From: Streptomyces monomycini
GTDB taxonomy: Bacteria > Actinomycetota > Actinomycetes > Streptomycetales > Streptomycetaceae
Direction: 5' to 3'
Assembly: GCF_022271435.1 (NCBI RefSeq)
Contig: NZ_JAFIQY010000008.1
Span: forward strand, 124,001-188,000
Length of the DNA stretch: 64,000 nt
The position numbers and the translations under genes are program-made. This document shows, one piece after another, positions 53,796 through 62,539 of the stretch. The notes under the pieces are model-generated. The model was not told the origin of the DNA. It worked only from the letters and a program-made list of their open reading frames with translations, and did not search any database. Every line of letters starts with the position of its first letter. Position 1 is the stretch's first letter.

Positions 53796-54260
53796 GTGAC
53801 GGAGCAGCAGGCAGGAAACGGTGAAGCGGCGGGGACGGGCGGGAGGGACGAGGAGATCGGGGCGCTGGAGCGGCGGCTCCTGGGCCGTTGGCGGGTCGAC
53901 GGCGGGGCGACCGGTACGGTCACCTACCGCCGCCTGGACGGCGGGTTCTTCCTGGTGCAGGAGGTCGAGCTGGAGCAGCACGGCCGGCGGATCACCGGCA
54001 TCGAGGTGATCGGCAGGGAGAACCCCTTCGGCGCTCAGGCTCCGGGGGAGGACATCGCATCGCGCTTCTACGACAACGAAGGGCACACCTTCGACTACGT
54101 GTACGAGTTGGCGGGGGACACCTTGACCATCTGGGGCGGCGCGAAGGGCTCACCCGCGTACTTCAGGGGCACCTTCACCGCGGACGGCGACACTCTCGAC
54201 GGTGCCTGGGTCTATCCGGGTGGCGGGGGTTACGAGTCCACGATGACCCGGATCGGCTGA
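53796..54260 (+). CDS. DUF1579-like small lipocalin-type protein
   Basis: A 154-residue beta-rich protein: LLGRWRVDGGATGTVTYRRL, GGFFLVQEVELEQHGRRITG, HTFDYVYELAGDTLTIWGG and YFRGTFTADGDTLDGAW are alternating strands of a ten-strand barrel, as in DUF1579 or nitrobindin-like proteins. GTG 53796 has AAGGAAAGGAA; an ATG at 53772 is also in frame. It follows the ECF sigma gene and is probably in its regulon (inference). The ligand is unknown. Confidence 0.75.
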   Translation: MTEQQAGNGEAAGTGGRDEEIGALERRLLGRWRVDGGATGTVTYRRLDGGFFLVQEVELEQHGRRITGIEVIGRENPFGAQAPGEDIASRFYDNEGHTFDYVYELAGDTLTIWGGAKGSPAYFRGTFTADGDTLDGAWVYPGGGGYESTMTRIG

Positions 54261-54409
54261 CCGACTGCCGTGGCCGGGGAGAAAGTCCGCGCCTCCCGGC
54301 CACGGCGCCGCGCGGCCCTCCCGCACCTGGGCGGGATCTTGTTCACCCAAGGGGACGCACACCCGCCTGCCGTCGCCGTCCGGACCGCCGAGATCGCCAG
54401 GATGAGCGC

Positions 54410-56101
54410 GTGATCTCTATCTCTCGCCATCGCGGACGGCGCCGCCGGTCCGCTCCGCTCGTCCTCGGTACGGGCGTCCTGGCTGTGCTGTCGCTGCTGC
54501 CGTCCTCCGCGCTCGCCGCGCCGCCGGCCCCCGACACGACCGCCGCCCCGGCCCCGGCCCTCTCGGATCCGGCGGCCCCGGGCGCGTCCGCCGCGCACGC
54601 GGCTCTCCCGGGCGCGGCCTCCGCACCCACCGGTGCCGAACGCCGGGTCTCCGCCTACCTCGACGGGATCCGGAAGCGGCCGGCCGCCCTGCGCGCCTTC
54701 TTCCGCGGCCTGCCCAAGGGCGCCGACCTGCACAACCACCTGTCCGGCGCGGCCTCGACCGAGCTGCTGATCAAGCTGGCCGGGGACGACGGCCTGTGCA
54801 TCGAGACGAAGACGATGACCGCCAGGCCCGCCCCGTGCGGCCCGGGCACCCGTCCGGCGGTGCAGGCCCGTAAGGACCGGGCCTTCCACCGGCAGATCCT
54901 GCGGGCCTGGTCGATGCAGGACTTCTCGTCGGCGTCCGGCGAGTCGGGCCACGACCACTTCTTCGCCGCCTTCGGGAAGTTCGGCGAGGTCAGCTGGCGC
55001 CATGGCGGGGAGCTGCTGGCCGACGTGGCGAACACGGCGGCCCGGCAGAACCAGTTCCACCTGGAGACGATGCTGACGCCCGCCTCCGGGGGCGGCAAGA
55101 AACTGGCCGAACAGGTCGGCTACCACGCGGACCTGCGCCGGATGCACCAACTGCTGGTGGCGGGCGGCAAGCTGGACCGGCTCGTACGCGAGGCGGGCCG
55201 GGAGATCGACAAGGGCACCGCGCGGTTCCGCGAGGCGGCCGGCTGCGACACCCGCAGACCGGGCCCCGGCTGCCGGCTGACCATCCGCTACATCTCGCAG
55301 GTGTCGCGCAGCGGTACGCATGAGCGGGTCTTCACCCAGATGGCGCTCGCCATGCGCCTCGCCGAACGCGACCACCGGTACGTCGCGGTGAACCTCGTAC
55401 AGCCGGAGGACGAGCGGAACGCGCTGCGCAACTACCGCCTCCACATGCGGATGCTGGACTACCTGCACGGCGTCTACCCGCGCGCCCACATCACCCTGCA
55501 CGCCGGTGAACTCGTCCCCGGCCTGGTCAAGCCCGAAGACCTGCGCTTCCACATCAACGAGGCGGTGCGCACCGGGCACGCGGAGCGCATCGGCCACGGC
55601 GTCGACGTGGCGCACGAGGACGGTGCCCCCGCCCTCCTGCGCACCATGGCACGGCGCGGCATCGCGGTGGAAGTGCCGTTCACGAGCAACCGGCAGATCC
55701 TCGGCGTCTCCGGTGCCGACCACCCGTTCCCGCTGTACCGGCGCTACGGCGTACCGGTCGTGCTCGCCACCGACGACCCGGGAATCTCGCGCAGCGACAT
55801 CAGCACCGAGTACCAGTACGCGTTCGGCACCTACGGCCTGCGGTACCGCGAACTGAAGGACCTGGCGCGGGCATCCCTGGAGCACGCCTTCCTCCCGGGC
55901 CGCAGTCTGTGGGGCGACCGGAGCAACGGGAAGCGCGCGTACGAACTGGCGCGCCCGTGCCGCATGGAGCGTCCGGGCGGGCATCGGCCACGCGCGGCCT
56001 GCACGCGGTTCCTCGCCAAGAACCTGAAAGCCGCCCTCGAATGGCGACAGGAGGTCGCTTTCGCCCACTTCGAGCACCGCATTCTGCACGCGCGGCGCTG
56101 A
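54410..56101 (+). CDS. Secreted adenosine deaminase (ADGF-like)
   Basis: A 563-residue protein with an N-terminal signal peptide (RRRRSAPLVLGTGVLAVLSL, cut near ALA) and an amidohydrolase barrel. The metal-binding HxH is in KGADLHNHLSG; further conserved sites are HITLHAGELVPG, ERIGHGVDVAHE and LATDDPGISRSDI. It deaminates adenosine or related nucleosides outside the cell. The family of secreted deaminases is longer than the cytoplasmic enzyme (about 340), and this one has a Cys-containing insertion near 290. GTG 54410 gives the full signal peptide. Confidence 0.85.
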   Translation: MISISRHRGRRRRSAPLVLGTGVLAVLSLLPSSALAAPPAPDTTAAPAPALSDPAAPGASAAHAALPGAASAPTGAERRVSAYLDGIRKRPAALRAFFRGLPKGADLHNHLSGAASTELLIKLAGDDGLCIETKTMTARPAPCGPGTRPAVQARKDRAFHRQILRAWSMQDFSSASGESGHDHFFAAFGKFGEVSWRHGGELLADVANTAARQNQFHLETMLTPASGGGKKLAEQVGYHADLRRMHQLLVAGGKLDRLVREAGREIDKGTARFREAAGCDTRRPGPGCRLTIRYISQVSRSGTHERVFTQMALAMRLAERDHRYVAVNLVQPEDERNALRNYRLHMRMLDYLHGVYPRAHITLHAGELVPGLVKPEDLRFHINEAVRTGHAERIGHGVDVAHEDGAPALLRTMARRGIAVEVPFTSNRQILGVSGADHPFPLYRRYGVPVVLATDDPGISRSDISTEYQYAFGTYGLRYRELKDLARASLEHAFLPGRSLWGDRSNGKRAYELARPCRMERPGGHRPRAACTRFLAKNLKAALEWRQEVAFAHFEHRILHARR

Positions 56102-56122
56102 GCGCCGCGCAGCGACGAAGGG

Positions 56123-56150
56123 CGGGAGCGGGGAAGTCTCCTCGCTCCCG
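56123..56150. terminator. Hairpin after the adenosine deaminase gene
   Basis: CGGGAGCGGGGA pairs with TCCTCGCTCCCG with one mismatch and a 4-base loop. A second palindrome, CGCGGCGCTGAGCGCCGCG (56091-56109), spans the stop codon. Confidence 0.6.
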
Positions 56151-56213
56151 TGCCGCCGTCAGTAGGATCGCCGGGGCAGGTCCGAGTCCGTGCCGGTGTC
56201 CGGGAGGCCGACG

Positions 56214-56969
56214 GTGGTACTGAACGCGCGAACGTCCTTGCGCCGGCTGACGATCGCGGGCGGCGTCGCGACCGTCCTCCTCACCGCCGTACCGGCCCCG
56301 GCGTCGGCGGGTGCCGGGACTGCCCCGTCCGGCACCCGGCCCCGGCCCGCGTCGGCGCACGCCGATCCCGCCGCGGCACCCCGGGAAGCAGCCGCGGTGC
56401 TGCCGGAGACCGCCGCGGCCCCCAGGGAGGCCGCGGCACCCCAGGAAGCCGATGCGCTGCGACCCCTCGCCGTCCTGTCCGCCCGACGCCTGGCCACCGC
56501 CGACCTGGTGGCCGCGGCGAAGTGGGGCACCGGCAGCCCCGTCGACGATCCGGTGCGTGAGCAGCAGGTGCTGGACGCGATGGCGCGGCAGGCGGCGGAA
56601 CTCGGCACCGACCCGCGGCGGACCGCGCGGATCTTCCGGGACCAGATCGAGGCGAACAAGACCGTGCAGCGCGGCCTGCACCGCCGGTGGACCGCGGACC
56701 CGACACAGGCGCCGGACGAGCGGCCGGAGCTCGGCGAGGTGCGCGAGGAGATCAACCGCGTCAACGACGCCCTGGTACGGGCGATCGCCGCGTCCGGTGC
56801 GGCGCGCACCTCGCCGCGCTGCGTTCCCTCGCTGGTGGGCGCCGCCGCTCACGTACGCCGCGAACAGCGCCTGGACGCCCTGCACACGGTGGCACTGGCC
56901 CGTTCCGTACGGTCCGTGTGCGGCGTCGGGGCCCCGGTCCCGGCGTCGGCACCGGCTCGGGCGTCCTGA
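56214..56969 (+). CDS. Secreted chorismate mutase (AroQ-gamma type)
   Basis: A 251-residue protein exported by a signal peptide (RTSLRRLTIAGGVATVLLTA). After an Ala/Pro-rich spacer comes the all-helical chorismate mutase core: LSARRLATADLVAAAKWGTG, REQQVLDAMARQAAELG and RIFRDQIEANKTVQRGLHRR. These are the conserved residues of periplasmic or secreted AroQ-gamma enzymes, which convert chorismate to prephenate outside the cytoplasm. GTG 56214 has GGGAGG six bases upstream. The biological role of secreted chorismate mutase in streptomycetes is not known. Confidence 0.85.
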   Translation: MVLNARTSLRRLTIAGGVATVLLTAVPAPASAGAGTAPSGTRPRPASAHADPAAAPREAAAVLPETAAAPREAAAPQEADALRPLAVLSARRLATADLVAAAKWGTGSPVDDPVREQQVLDAMARQAAELGTDPRRTARIFRDQIEANKTVQRGLHRRWTADPTQAPDERPELGEVREEINRVNDALVRAIAASGAARTSPRCVPSLVGAAAHVRREQRLDALHTVALARSVRSVCGVGAPVPASAPARAS

Positions 56970-56999
56970 CGGCCCCGCCGCCAGGCGCCATCGCGAACG

Positions 57000-58256
57000 T
57001 CACGAACCGGGCGCGAGGAGCACCGGCAGTTCCCCGATCCCGTTGAAGATCAGTGACGGACGGCGGACGGGCGGCCGCCCCGGATCGTACGGGCACAGGT
57101 CAGGGAAGCGGGCGAAGAGCGCGGGCAGGGCGACGGCCGCTTCCAGCCGGGCGAGCGGCGCGCCGAGGCAGTGGTGGATGCCGTGCCCGAAAGTGAGATG
57201 CCGGGTGGGGGCCCGGGTGATGTCGAAACGCCCGGCCCCGGCCCCGTGCTGCCGCGGATCGCGGCCGAAGGCGGTGTACGAGAGCATCACCGGATCGCCC
57301 GCGCGAACGGTCCGGCCGGCCACGTCCACGTCGCACAGCGCGTAGCGGAACGGGAAGTGGGCGACCGGCGGGTCCCAGCGCAGCGTCTCCTCGACCACGG
57401 CACTCCAGGACACCTGCCCGCTGCGTACGAGGGCCAGCTGGCCAGGGTGGGTCAGCAGCGCGTGCACGGCGTTGACCAGCAGGTTCACGGTGGTTTCATG
57501 CCCGGCGACCAGCATCAGCAGCAGCGTGTCGACGAGTTCGGTGCCGCTCAGCGGCTGGGGGCCGGGTGCCACCAGCGCACTCGTCAGGTCGTCCCCGGGA
57601 CGGTCCCGTTTCTCGGCGAGGAGACCGGCGAGCGCGGTGCGCAGCTCGCGGTGGACCGCGTGCGCCCCGGACGGGTCCGAGGGGGCGCCGAACAGGGCCC
57701 CGCACAGCGACCGGAGCCGGTCGCGGCGGTCGCCGGGCACGCCGAACAGCTCGCAGATGACCCGTATGGGCAGCGGGTGGGCGTAGCGGGACCGCAGTTC
57801 GACCGGCTCCCCGGGCCGGGCGGCGGCGAGCCCGTCCAGCAGCTCTCCGGCCAGCTCCTCGACGCGCGGTCCGAGCCGCTCCACGCGGCGCACGGTGAAC
57901 GCGCGGGCCAGCGGTGCCCGGAGCCGGGTGTGGTCGCCCGCCGTCGCGGTGGTCATGTTGGCGACGGTCAGCAGCGGCGCCAGCGGCCAGGAGCGCGGGA
58001 CCTCACCGCTGCGCCAGGCGCGCCAGGCGCCGATGTCCTTGACGAAGCGGCTGTCGGCCAGCACCGCACGCCCGGCCTGATGGTGGGTCACCAGCCAGGC
58101 GGACACCCCGCCGGGCGGCAGGACGGGCACCACCGGCCCCGCCGCGCACAGCGCGTCCGTACCGGAGCGGGGATCGTGCTCAGCGGGGTCGAGCCGTACC
58201 GGAATGCCGTACGTGCCGGAGAGGGCGTCTGCGGGCTCCACGCCGTCGAAGTCCAT
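57000..58256 (-). CDS. Cytochrome P450 (CYP107-like)
   Basis: A 418-residue soluble P450. The I-helix oxygen-binding motif is LLMLVAGHETTVNLL, the ExxR helix is VVEETLRWDPP and the heme loop is LTFGHGIHHCLGAPLARLEA with the Cys ligand. It lacks a membrane anchor and matches actinomycete class I enzymes, needing ferredoxin and ferredoxin reductase from elsewhere. The sequence looks like the CYP107 macrolide-hydroxylase type and not like CYP125/142 of steroid degradation, in spite of its position next to the catabolic cluster. No adjacent ferredoxin or biosynthetic gene is seen. Confidence 0.9.
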   Translation of the reverse strand: MDFDGVEPADALSGTYGIPVRLDPAEHDPRSGTDALCAAGPVVPVLPPGGVSAWLVTHHQAGRAVLADSRFVKDIGAWRAWRSGEVPRSWPLAPLLTVANMTTATAGDHTRLRAPLARAFTVRRVERLGPRVEELAGELLDGLAAARPGEPVELRSRYAHPLPIRVICELFGVPGDRRDRLRSLCGALFGAPSDPSGAHAVHRELRTALAGLLAEKRDRPGDDLTSALVAPGPQPLSGTELVDTLLLMLVAGHETTVNLLVNAVHALLTHPGQLALVRSGQVSWSAVVEETLRWDPPVAHFPFRYALCDVDVAGRTVRAGDPVMLSYTAFGRDPRQHGAGAGRFDITRAPTRHLTFGHGIHHCLGAPLARLEAAVALPALFARFPDLCPYDPGRPPVRRPSLIFNGIGELPVLLAPGS

Positions 58257-58312
58257 GCTTCAGGTTAGAACCGCCACCGGGTCCCTTCCCACCCTCGGCG
58301 CGGGCCACGGCT

Positions 58313-58346
58313 TGCTGCATTCGCGGGTCCCGCGCTGCTGCATTCG
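58313..58346. repeat. Direct repeat upstream of the P450 gene
   Basis: TGCTGCATTCG occurs at 58313-58323 and 58336-58346, 23 bases apart, in the divergent spacer 57 bases before the P450 start. The two copies could be a regulator site. Confidence 0.35.
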
Positions 58347-58458
58347 GGGGGCGCGGCGTGTGCCAAGCGGGTGAAGCGCGGGGACCGGTTGTCGACCTTG
58401 TGCGGGGTGCGGGCAACCGTGCGGGTGTCCCCTTCTTCCCACTCAGGAGAACCCCCTC

Positions 58459-58554
58459 ATGTCGAAGATTCTCGCCGTCATACCCCGGCCCGGCGCGGCG
58501 CACACCGGTTCCCGGTCGTGTGGGCCGCGCCGCCACCACCGCCGTACCGCCTGA
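58459..58554 (+). CDS. 31-residue ORF
   Basis: MSKILAVIPRPGAAHTGSRS followed by 11 basic residues, with AGGAGA eight bases before the ATG. It is followed by strong hairpins. It may be a genuine small gene or the start of a truncated one; the basic tail has no recognisable motif. Confidence 0.3.
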   Translation: MSKILAVIPRPGAAHTGSRSCGPRRHHRRTA

Positions 58555-58567
58555 ACCAGCCGGTCAG

Positions 58568-58659
58568 GGGCTCCGGCCGCCGTCGGGGCGGCGGCCGGAG
58601 CCCGGTCCGTCCGGGGCGGGGCGGGTCCCGCCGGGACCGCGCCCGCCGGTGCCGGCGGG
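58568..58659. terminator. Hairpin pair between convergent units
   Basis: GGGCTCCGGCCGCCG (58568-58582) pairs perfectly with 58589-58603 across a TCGGGG loop. CCCGCCGG (58642-58649) pairs with CCGGCGGG (58652-58659). They separate the short ORF from the convergent CoA ligase. Confidence 0.65.
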
Positions 58660-58705
58660 AGGCCGCACCTCGCGGGCCCCGGAGCGCCCGCGGACCGCGC
58701 TCCGC

Positions 58706-60340
58706 CTAGGAAGCGCCCGCTCCGGAAGCCACCGCCTTCGCCCACCGGTAGTCCGCCTTGCCGCTCGGGGAGCGCCGGATGTGTTCGGTGCAGACCACCG
58801 AACGCGGGATCTTGTAACCGGCCAGCCGCGTCCGGCAATGGTCCTGCACCGCTGCCAGATCCAGCGGCGCGGCGCCGTCGCGGAGTTGCACGACCGCGGC
58901 CACCCGGCTGCCCCACCGCGCGTCCGGAACTCCGGCCACCAGCGCGTCGTAGACGTCCGGATGTGCCTTCAGCGCCTGCTCGACCTCCTCCGGGTACACC
59001 TTCTCGCCGCCGGAGTTGATGCACTGCGAGCCCCGGCCGAGGACGGTGACGATGCCCGCCTCGTCGATGGTCGCCATGTCGCCGAGCAGCACCCACCGTT
59101 CGCCGTCCGCCTCGAAGAACGTCTCGGCGGTCTTGCGCGGGTCGTTGTAGTAGCCGAGCGGTACGTGTCCGCGCAGCGCGAGCCGCCCCACCTCGCCCGC
59201 CGCCACCCGGGCGTGCGCGGGGGAGGCCGGGTCGACCACTGCCGTGTGCGCGTTGACGCGCAACCGGAAGCCCCGGCCGGGACCCGAGTCCTCGGTGGCG
59301 GTGCCGTTGAAGCCGGACTCGGAGGAGCCGAAGTTGTTGAGCAGCAGGGCGCCCGGCACCAGTGCGGCGAACTGCTCCCGTACGGTCTCCGAGAGGACCG
59401 CCCCGGAGCTGCTGACGCTGAACAGCGAGGAGCAGTCCGTGCCCTTCAGCGGGCCGGCCAGCGCGTCCGCGAGCGGGCGCAGCATCGCGTCACCGACCAG
59501 CGAGATGCTCGTGACCTTCTCCCGTTCGACGGTACGCAGCACCTCCTCCGGGACGAACTTGCGGTGCAGGACCACCTTCTGGCCGAAGTGGAAGGCGATG
59601 AACGCGGTGAGGGTGGAGGTGCCGTGCATCAGCGGGGGAGTGGGGAAGAAGACCAGCCCCTCGCCGCCGGCGGCGACGCGTTCGGCCAGCTCCGCGGGGT
59701 GCCGTACCGGTTCACCGGTGGGCGCGCCGCCGCCCATGCCGGAGAAGAAGATGTCCTCGTGCCGCCACAGCACGCCCTTCGGCATGCCGGTGGTGCCGCC
59801 GGTGTAGATGACGAGCCGGTCGCCGCCGGAGCGCGGAGCGAAGTCGCGGCCGGGCGAGCCGGAGGCCTCGGCGTCCGTGAACGGCACCGGCGCGACGGCG
59901 GGCTCCGGGGCGCCGGCGGGCGGTGTGCCCACCCGTACGAGGTGGCGCAGCCGGTCCGCGTGCGGCAGGGCGGCCGCGACCCGTCCGGTGAACTCCGCGT
60001 CGAAGACCAGGGCGACGAGGTCGGCGTCCCGGTAGAGGTAGGCCAGCTCGTCCTCGACATAGCGGTAGTTGACGTTGACCGGTACGGCGCGGATCTTCAG
60101 GCAGGCGTAGAGGGTCTGGAGGTACTCGACGCCGTTGTAGAGGTGCAGGCCGACGTGCGCGCCGGGGGTGACGCCGTGGTCGCGCAGGTGGTGGGCGAGG
60201 CGGTTGGCGGCGCGGTCCAGCTCCGCGTACGTGAGACGGCGCGCCGCGCCGGTGCCGGGGTGGTCGAGGAACACCAGCGCCTCACGTCCGGGAACCGTGT
60301 CGACCACCGACTCGAACAGATCGGCGAGGTTGTATTCCAC
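58706..60340 (-). CDS. Acyl-CoA synthetase (FadD19-like)
   Basis: A 544-residue ANL ligase. The motif YTGGTTGMPKGVLWRHEDIF, FGSSESGFNGTATEDSG, GYYNDPRKTAETF, TVLGRGSQCINSGGEKVYPE and the C-terminal SPSGKADYRWAKAV closely resemble the FadD17/FadD19 group that activates C3-side-chain steroid acids in mycobacteria. It is divergent from the crotonase gene, and the gap contains a palindromic operator candidate. A role in side-chain degradation of sterols or similar branched acids is inferred from sequence pattern and gene order. Confidence 0.88.
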   Translation of the reverse strand: MEYNLADLFESVVDTVPGREALVFLDHPGTGAARRLTYAELDRAANRLAHHLRDHGVTPGAHVGLHLYNGVEYLQTLYACLKIRAVPVNVNYRYVEDELAYLYRDADLVALVFDAEFTGRVAAALPHADRLRHLVRVGTPPAGAPEPAVAPVPFTDAEASGSPGRDFAPRSGGDRLVIYTGGTTGMPKGVLWRHEDIFFSGMGGGAPTGEPVRHPAELAERVAAGGEGLVFFPTPPLMHGTSTLTAFIAFHFGQKVVLHRKFVPEEVLRTVEREKVTSISLVGDAMLRPLADALAGPLKGTDCSSLFSVSSSGAVLSETVREQFAALVPGALLLNNFGSSESGFNGTATEDSGPGRGFRLRVNAHTAVVDPASPAHARVAAGEVGRLALRGHVPLGYYNDPRKTAETFFEADGERWVLLGDMATIDEAGIVTVLGRGSQCINSGGEKVYPEEVEQALKAHPDVYDALVAGVPDARWGSRVAAVVQLRDGAAPLDLAAVQDHCRTRLAGYKIPRSVVCTEHIRRSPSGKADYRWAKAVASGAGAS

Positions 60341-60425
60341 GTCTCCTCCAGAACGGGCGGCGGCGTCGGCTCGCGGTCATTAGAGCGCCGCACGCCGTAC
60401 GGGGGAAGGGGCGCGGCGCCGGAAA

Positions 60426-60440
60426 CTGACTGTCTGTCAG
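60426..60440. promoter_or_regulatory. Operator-like palindrome in the divergent fadD/crotonase gap
   Basis: CTGACTGTCTGTCAG is a 15-bp inverted repeat (CTGAC, five bases, GTCAG). It is not the KstR consensus (AACNNGTT core). A TetR-type regulator encoded elsewhere is the likely binder. Confidence 0.5.
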
Positions 60441-60552
60441 AAAACTCTTGAAGTCGGCCCCCGGCTCCTGCAACCTGTTCTACGTTCCGGGGCGGACGGG
60501 CGGCTCTCGGCGGCGGCGGGCACGGCCCGCGGCCGCCCGGACAGGAGGACGC

Positions 60553-61353
60553 ATGGGCGGGACCGAACATCTGACCGTGACGCGCGAAGGCGCGACCCTG
60601 GTGCTCACCCTCGACCGGCCGGAGGCGAAGAACGCGCTGTCGCTGCCGATGCTGGTGGGCCTGTACGACGGCTGGGTCGCCGCCGACGAGGACGACTCGG
60701 TGCGCTCGGTGGTGCTCACCGGCGCGGGCGGCGCCTTCTGCGCCGGTATGGACCTCAAAGCGCTGGCCGGCCGGGGCATGGACGGCGAGCCGTACCGCGA
60801 GCGCCTGAAGGCCGACCCCGACCTGCACTGGAAGGCGATGCTGCGCCACCACCGCCCGCGCAAGCCGGTCATCGCCGCCGTCGAAGGGCCCTGCGTCGCC
60901 GGCGGTACGGAGATCCTCCAGGGCACCGACATCCGGGTGGCCGGGCGGAGCGCCACGTTCGGGCTCTTCGAGGTACGGCGCGGCCTGTTCCCCATCGGGG
61001 GTTCCACCGTCCGCCTCGCCCGCCAGATCCCGCGCACCCACGCCCTGGAGATGCTGCTCACCGGGCGCCCCTACAGCGCGGAGGAGGCCGCGCGCATCGG
61101 GCTGATCGGCCACGTCGTGCCGGACGGTGACGCGCTCGGCAAGGCCCTGGAGACCGCCGCGCTGATCAACGACTGCGGCCCGCTCGCCGTCGAGGCGGTC
61201 AAGGCGTCCGTCTACGAGACCGCCGCGATGACCGAGGAGGACGGCCTGGCGGCCGAACTCGCCCGTGGCTGGCCGGTCTTCGACACGGCCGACGCCAGGG
61301 AAGGCGCCCGGGCCTTCGCCGAGAAGCGCCCGCCCGTCTTCCGGCGCGCCTGA
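60553..61353 (+). CDS. Crotonase/enoyl-CoA hydratase family protein
   Basis: A 266-residue crotonase. The oxyanion-hole segments are GAGGAFCAGMDLKAL and EGPCVAGGTEILQGTDIRVA; the position of the first catalytic Glu appears in GLFEVRRGLFPIGGSTVRLA. It hydrates enoyl-CoA or a related thioester. The order CoA ligase/crotonase/DUF35/thiolases matches a beta-oxidation-like cluster (EchA19 position in mycobacteria). ATG 60553 follows AGGAGG. Confidence 0.88.
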   Translation: MGGTEHLTVTREGATLVLTLDRPEAKNALSLPMLVGLYDGWVAADEDDSVRSVVLTGAGGAFCAGMDLKALAGRGMDGEPYRERLKADPDLHWKAMLRHHRPRKPVIAAVEGPCVAGGTEILQGTDIRVAGRSATFGLFEVRRGLFPIGGSTVRLARQIPRTHALEMLLTGRPYSAEEAARIGLIGHVVPDGDALGKALETAALINDCGPLAVEAVKASVYETAAMTEEDGLAAELARGWPVFDTADAREGARAFAEKRPPVFRRA

Positions 61354-61470
61354 CCCGGCCGTGTCTGTCCTGGCCGTGCCCGACCCGGCTGCGCCTGTCC
61401 TGGCCGTGCCCGACCCGGCTGCGCCTGCCCTGGCCGTGCCCGACCCGGCTGCGCCTGCCCTGGCCGCGCC
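61351..61470 (+). repeat. 30-bp tandem repeat, four copies
   Basis: Unit CGACCCGGCTGCGCCTGTCC plus TGGCCGTGCC, nearly exact at 61381, 61411 and 61441, with a diverged copy at 61351. It starts at the crotonase stop and lies upstream of the DUF35 start. In one frame it would encode a VPDPAAPALA decapeptide, but that frame has no good start of its own, so it is probably an untranslated minisatellite. Confidence 0.75.
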
Positions 61471-61561
61471 CGACCCGGCGCGCCGGGCCAGACCGTGCCC
61501 GACCCGCCGCCGTGCCCCCGGCCGCGCCCGCCGCCCCCCCGTACGGAAGCGAGGAGCCCGT

Positions 61562-62539
61562 ATGCCCCCGACCTCCCGCACCCCCGACGCCGACGCCCCG
61601 GAGGTGCTGTCGGCCCCGCTCGTCGTCGAGTTCCCCTTCACCCGGTCCCTCGGGCCCGTGCAGAGCGCCTTCCTCACCGGGCTGCGCGAGCGCGTCGTGC
61701 TGGGCGTCCGGACCGGGGACGGGCGGGTGCTGGTGCCCCCCGTCGAGTACGACCCGGCCACCGCCGAGGAGATACGCGACCTCGTCGAGGTCGGCACCAC
61801 GGGGACCGTCACCACCTGGTCCTGGAACCCGGCCCCGCGCCCCCACCAGCCGCTGGACACGCCGTTCGCCTGGGTGCTCGTCCGGTTCGACGGCGCCGAC
61901 ACGGCCCTCCTGCACGCCCTGGACGCGCCCGGCCCCGACGCCGTACGCACCGGGATGCGGGTCCGGGTGCGCTGGGCGGCGGAACGTACCGGCGCCATCA
62001 CCGACATCGCGTGCTTCGAGCCGTACGAGGGTGACGGGAGGGGAGACGCCACACCGCACGACGGCGAGTTCACCGACCCCGTCACCGGCATCACCGCCCC
62101 CGCCCGCCTCGACTACACCTACTCACCCGGCCGCGCCCAGTCCCGCTACCTCGCCGCCCTCGCCGGGCACCGGACCGTCGGGGAGCGCTGCCCGTCCTGC
62201 CGCAAGGTGTACGTACCGCCCCGCGGCGCCTGCCCCACCTGCGGCGTGGCCACCCGGGACCAGGTCGAGGTGGGCCCCAGGGGCACCGTCACCACCTTCT
62301 GCATCGTGAACATCAAGGCGAAGAACCTCGACATCGACGTGCCGTACGTCTACGCGCACATCGCCCTGGACGGCGCCGACCTGGCCCTGCACGCCCGCAT
62401 CGGCGGCATTCCGTATGACGAGGTACGCATGGGCCTGCGGGTGGAGCCGGTGTGGCGCGGCGACGGCCGCTACCCGGACCACTACCGGCCCACCGGCGAA
62501 CCCGACGCCGACTACGACAGCTACAAGGAGCTGGTCTGA
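61562..62539 (+). CDS. Two-domain OB-fold/DUF35 protein (Rv3521-like)
   Basis: A 325-residue protein with two DUF35-type OB folds. The first spans about 35-150 (RVLVPPVEYDPATAEEIRDL, VGTTGTVTTWSWNP); the second has a zinc ribbon, CPSCRKVYVPPRGACPTCG, and its OB part VGPRGTVTTFCIVNIKAKNL. DUF35 proteins form complexes with thiolase-like aldolases (ChsH2 with Ltp2 in steroid degradation). It is followed by two thiolase genes and overlaps the first as TGATG, the same order as Rv3521-ltp4-ltp3. ATG 61562 has GAGGAG. Confidence 0.85.
   Translation: MPPTSRTPDADAPEVLSAPLVVEFPFTRSLGPVQSAFLTGLRERVVLGVRTGDGRVLVPPVEYDPATAEEIRDLVEVGTTGTVTTWSWNPAPRPHQPLDTPFAWVLVRFDGADTALLHALDAPGPDAVRTGMRVRVRWAAERTGAITDIACFEPYEGDGRGDATPHDGEFTDPVTGITAPARLDYTYSPGRAQSRYLAALAGHRTVGERCPSCRKVYVPPRGACPTCGVATRDQVEVGPRGTVTTFCIVNIKAKNLDIDVPYVYAHIALDGADLALHARIGGIPYDEVRMGLRVEPVWRGDGRYPDHYRPTGEPDADYDSYKELV

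Noticed and set aside
57000..58256. P450 as a CYP125/142 sterol hydroxylase
   Set aside because: Its sequence pattern is CYP107-like and it is transcribed apart from the catabolic cluster.
61351..61470. CRISPR-like array
   Set aside because: Repeats are directly adjacent with no unique spacers and no cas genes nearby.
61265..61561. N-terminal extension of the DUF35 protein through the 30-bp repeats
   Set aside because: It would overlap the crotonase gene by 90 bases, has no ribosome site, and ATG 61562 has a good one.
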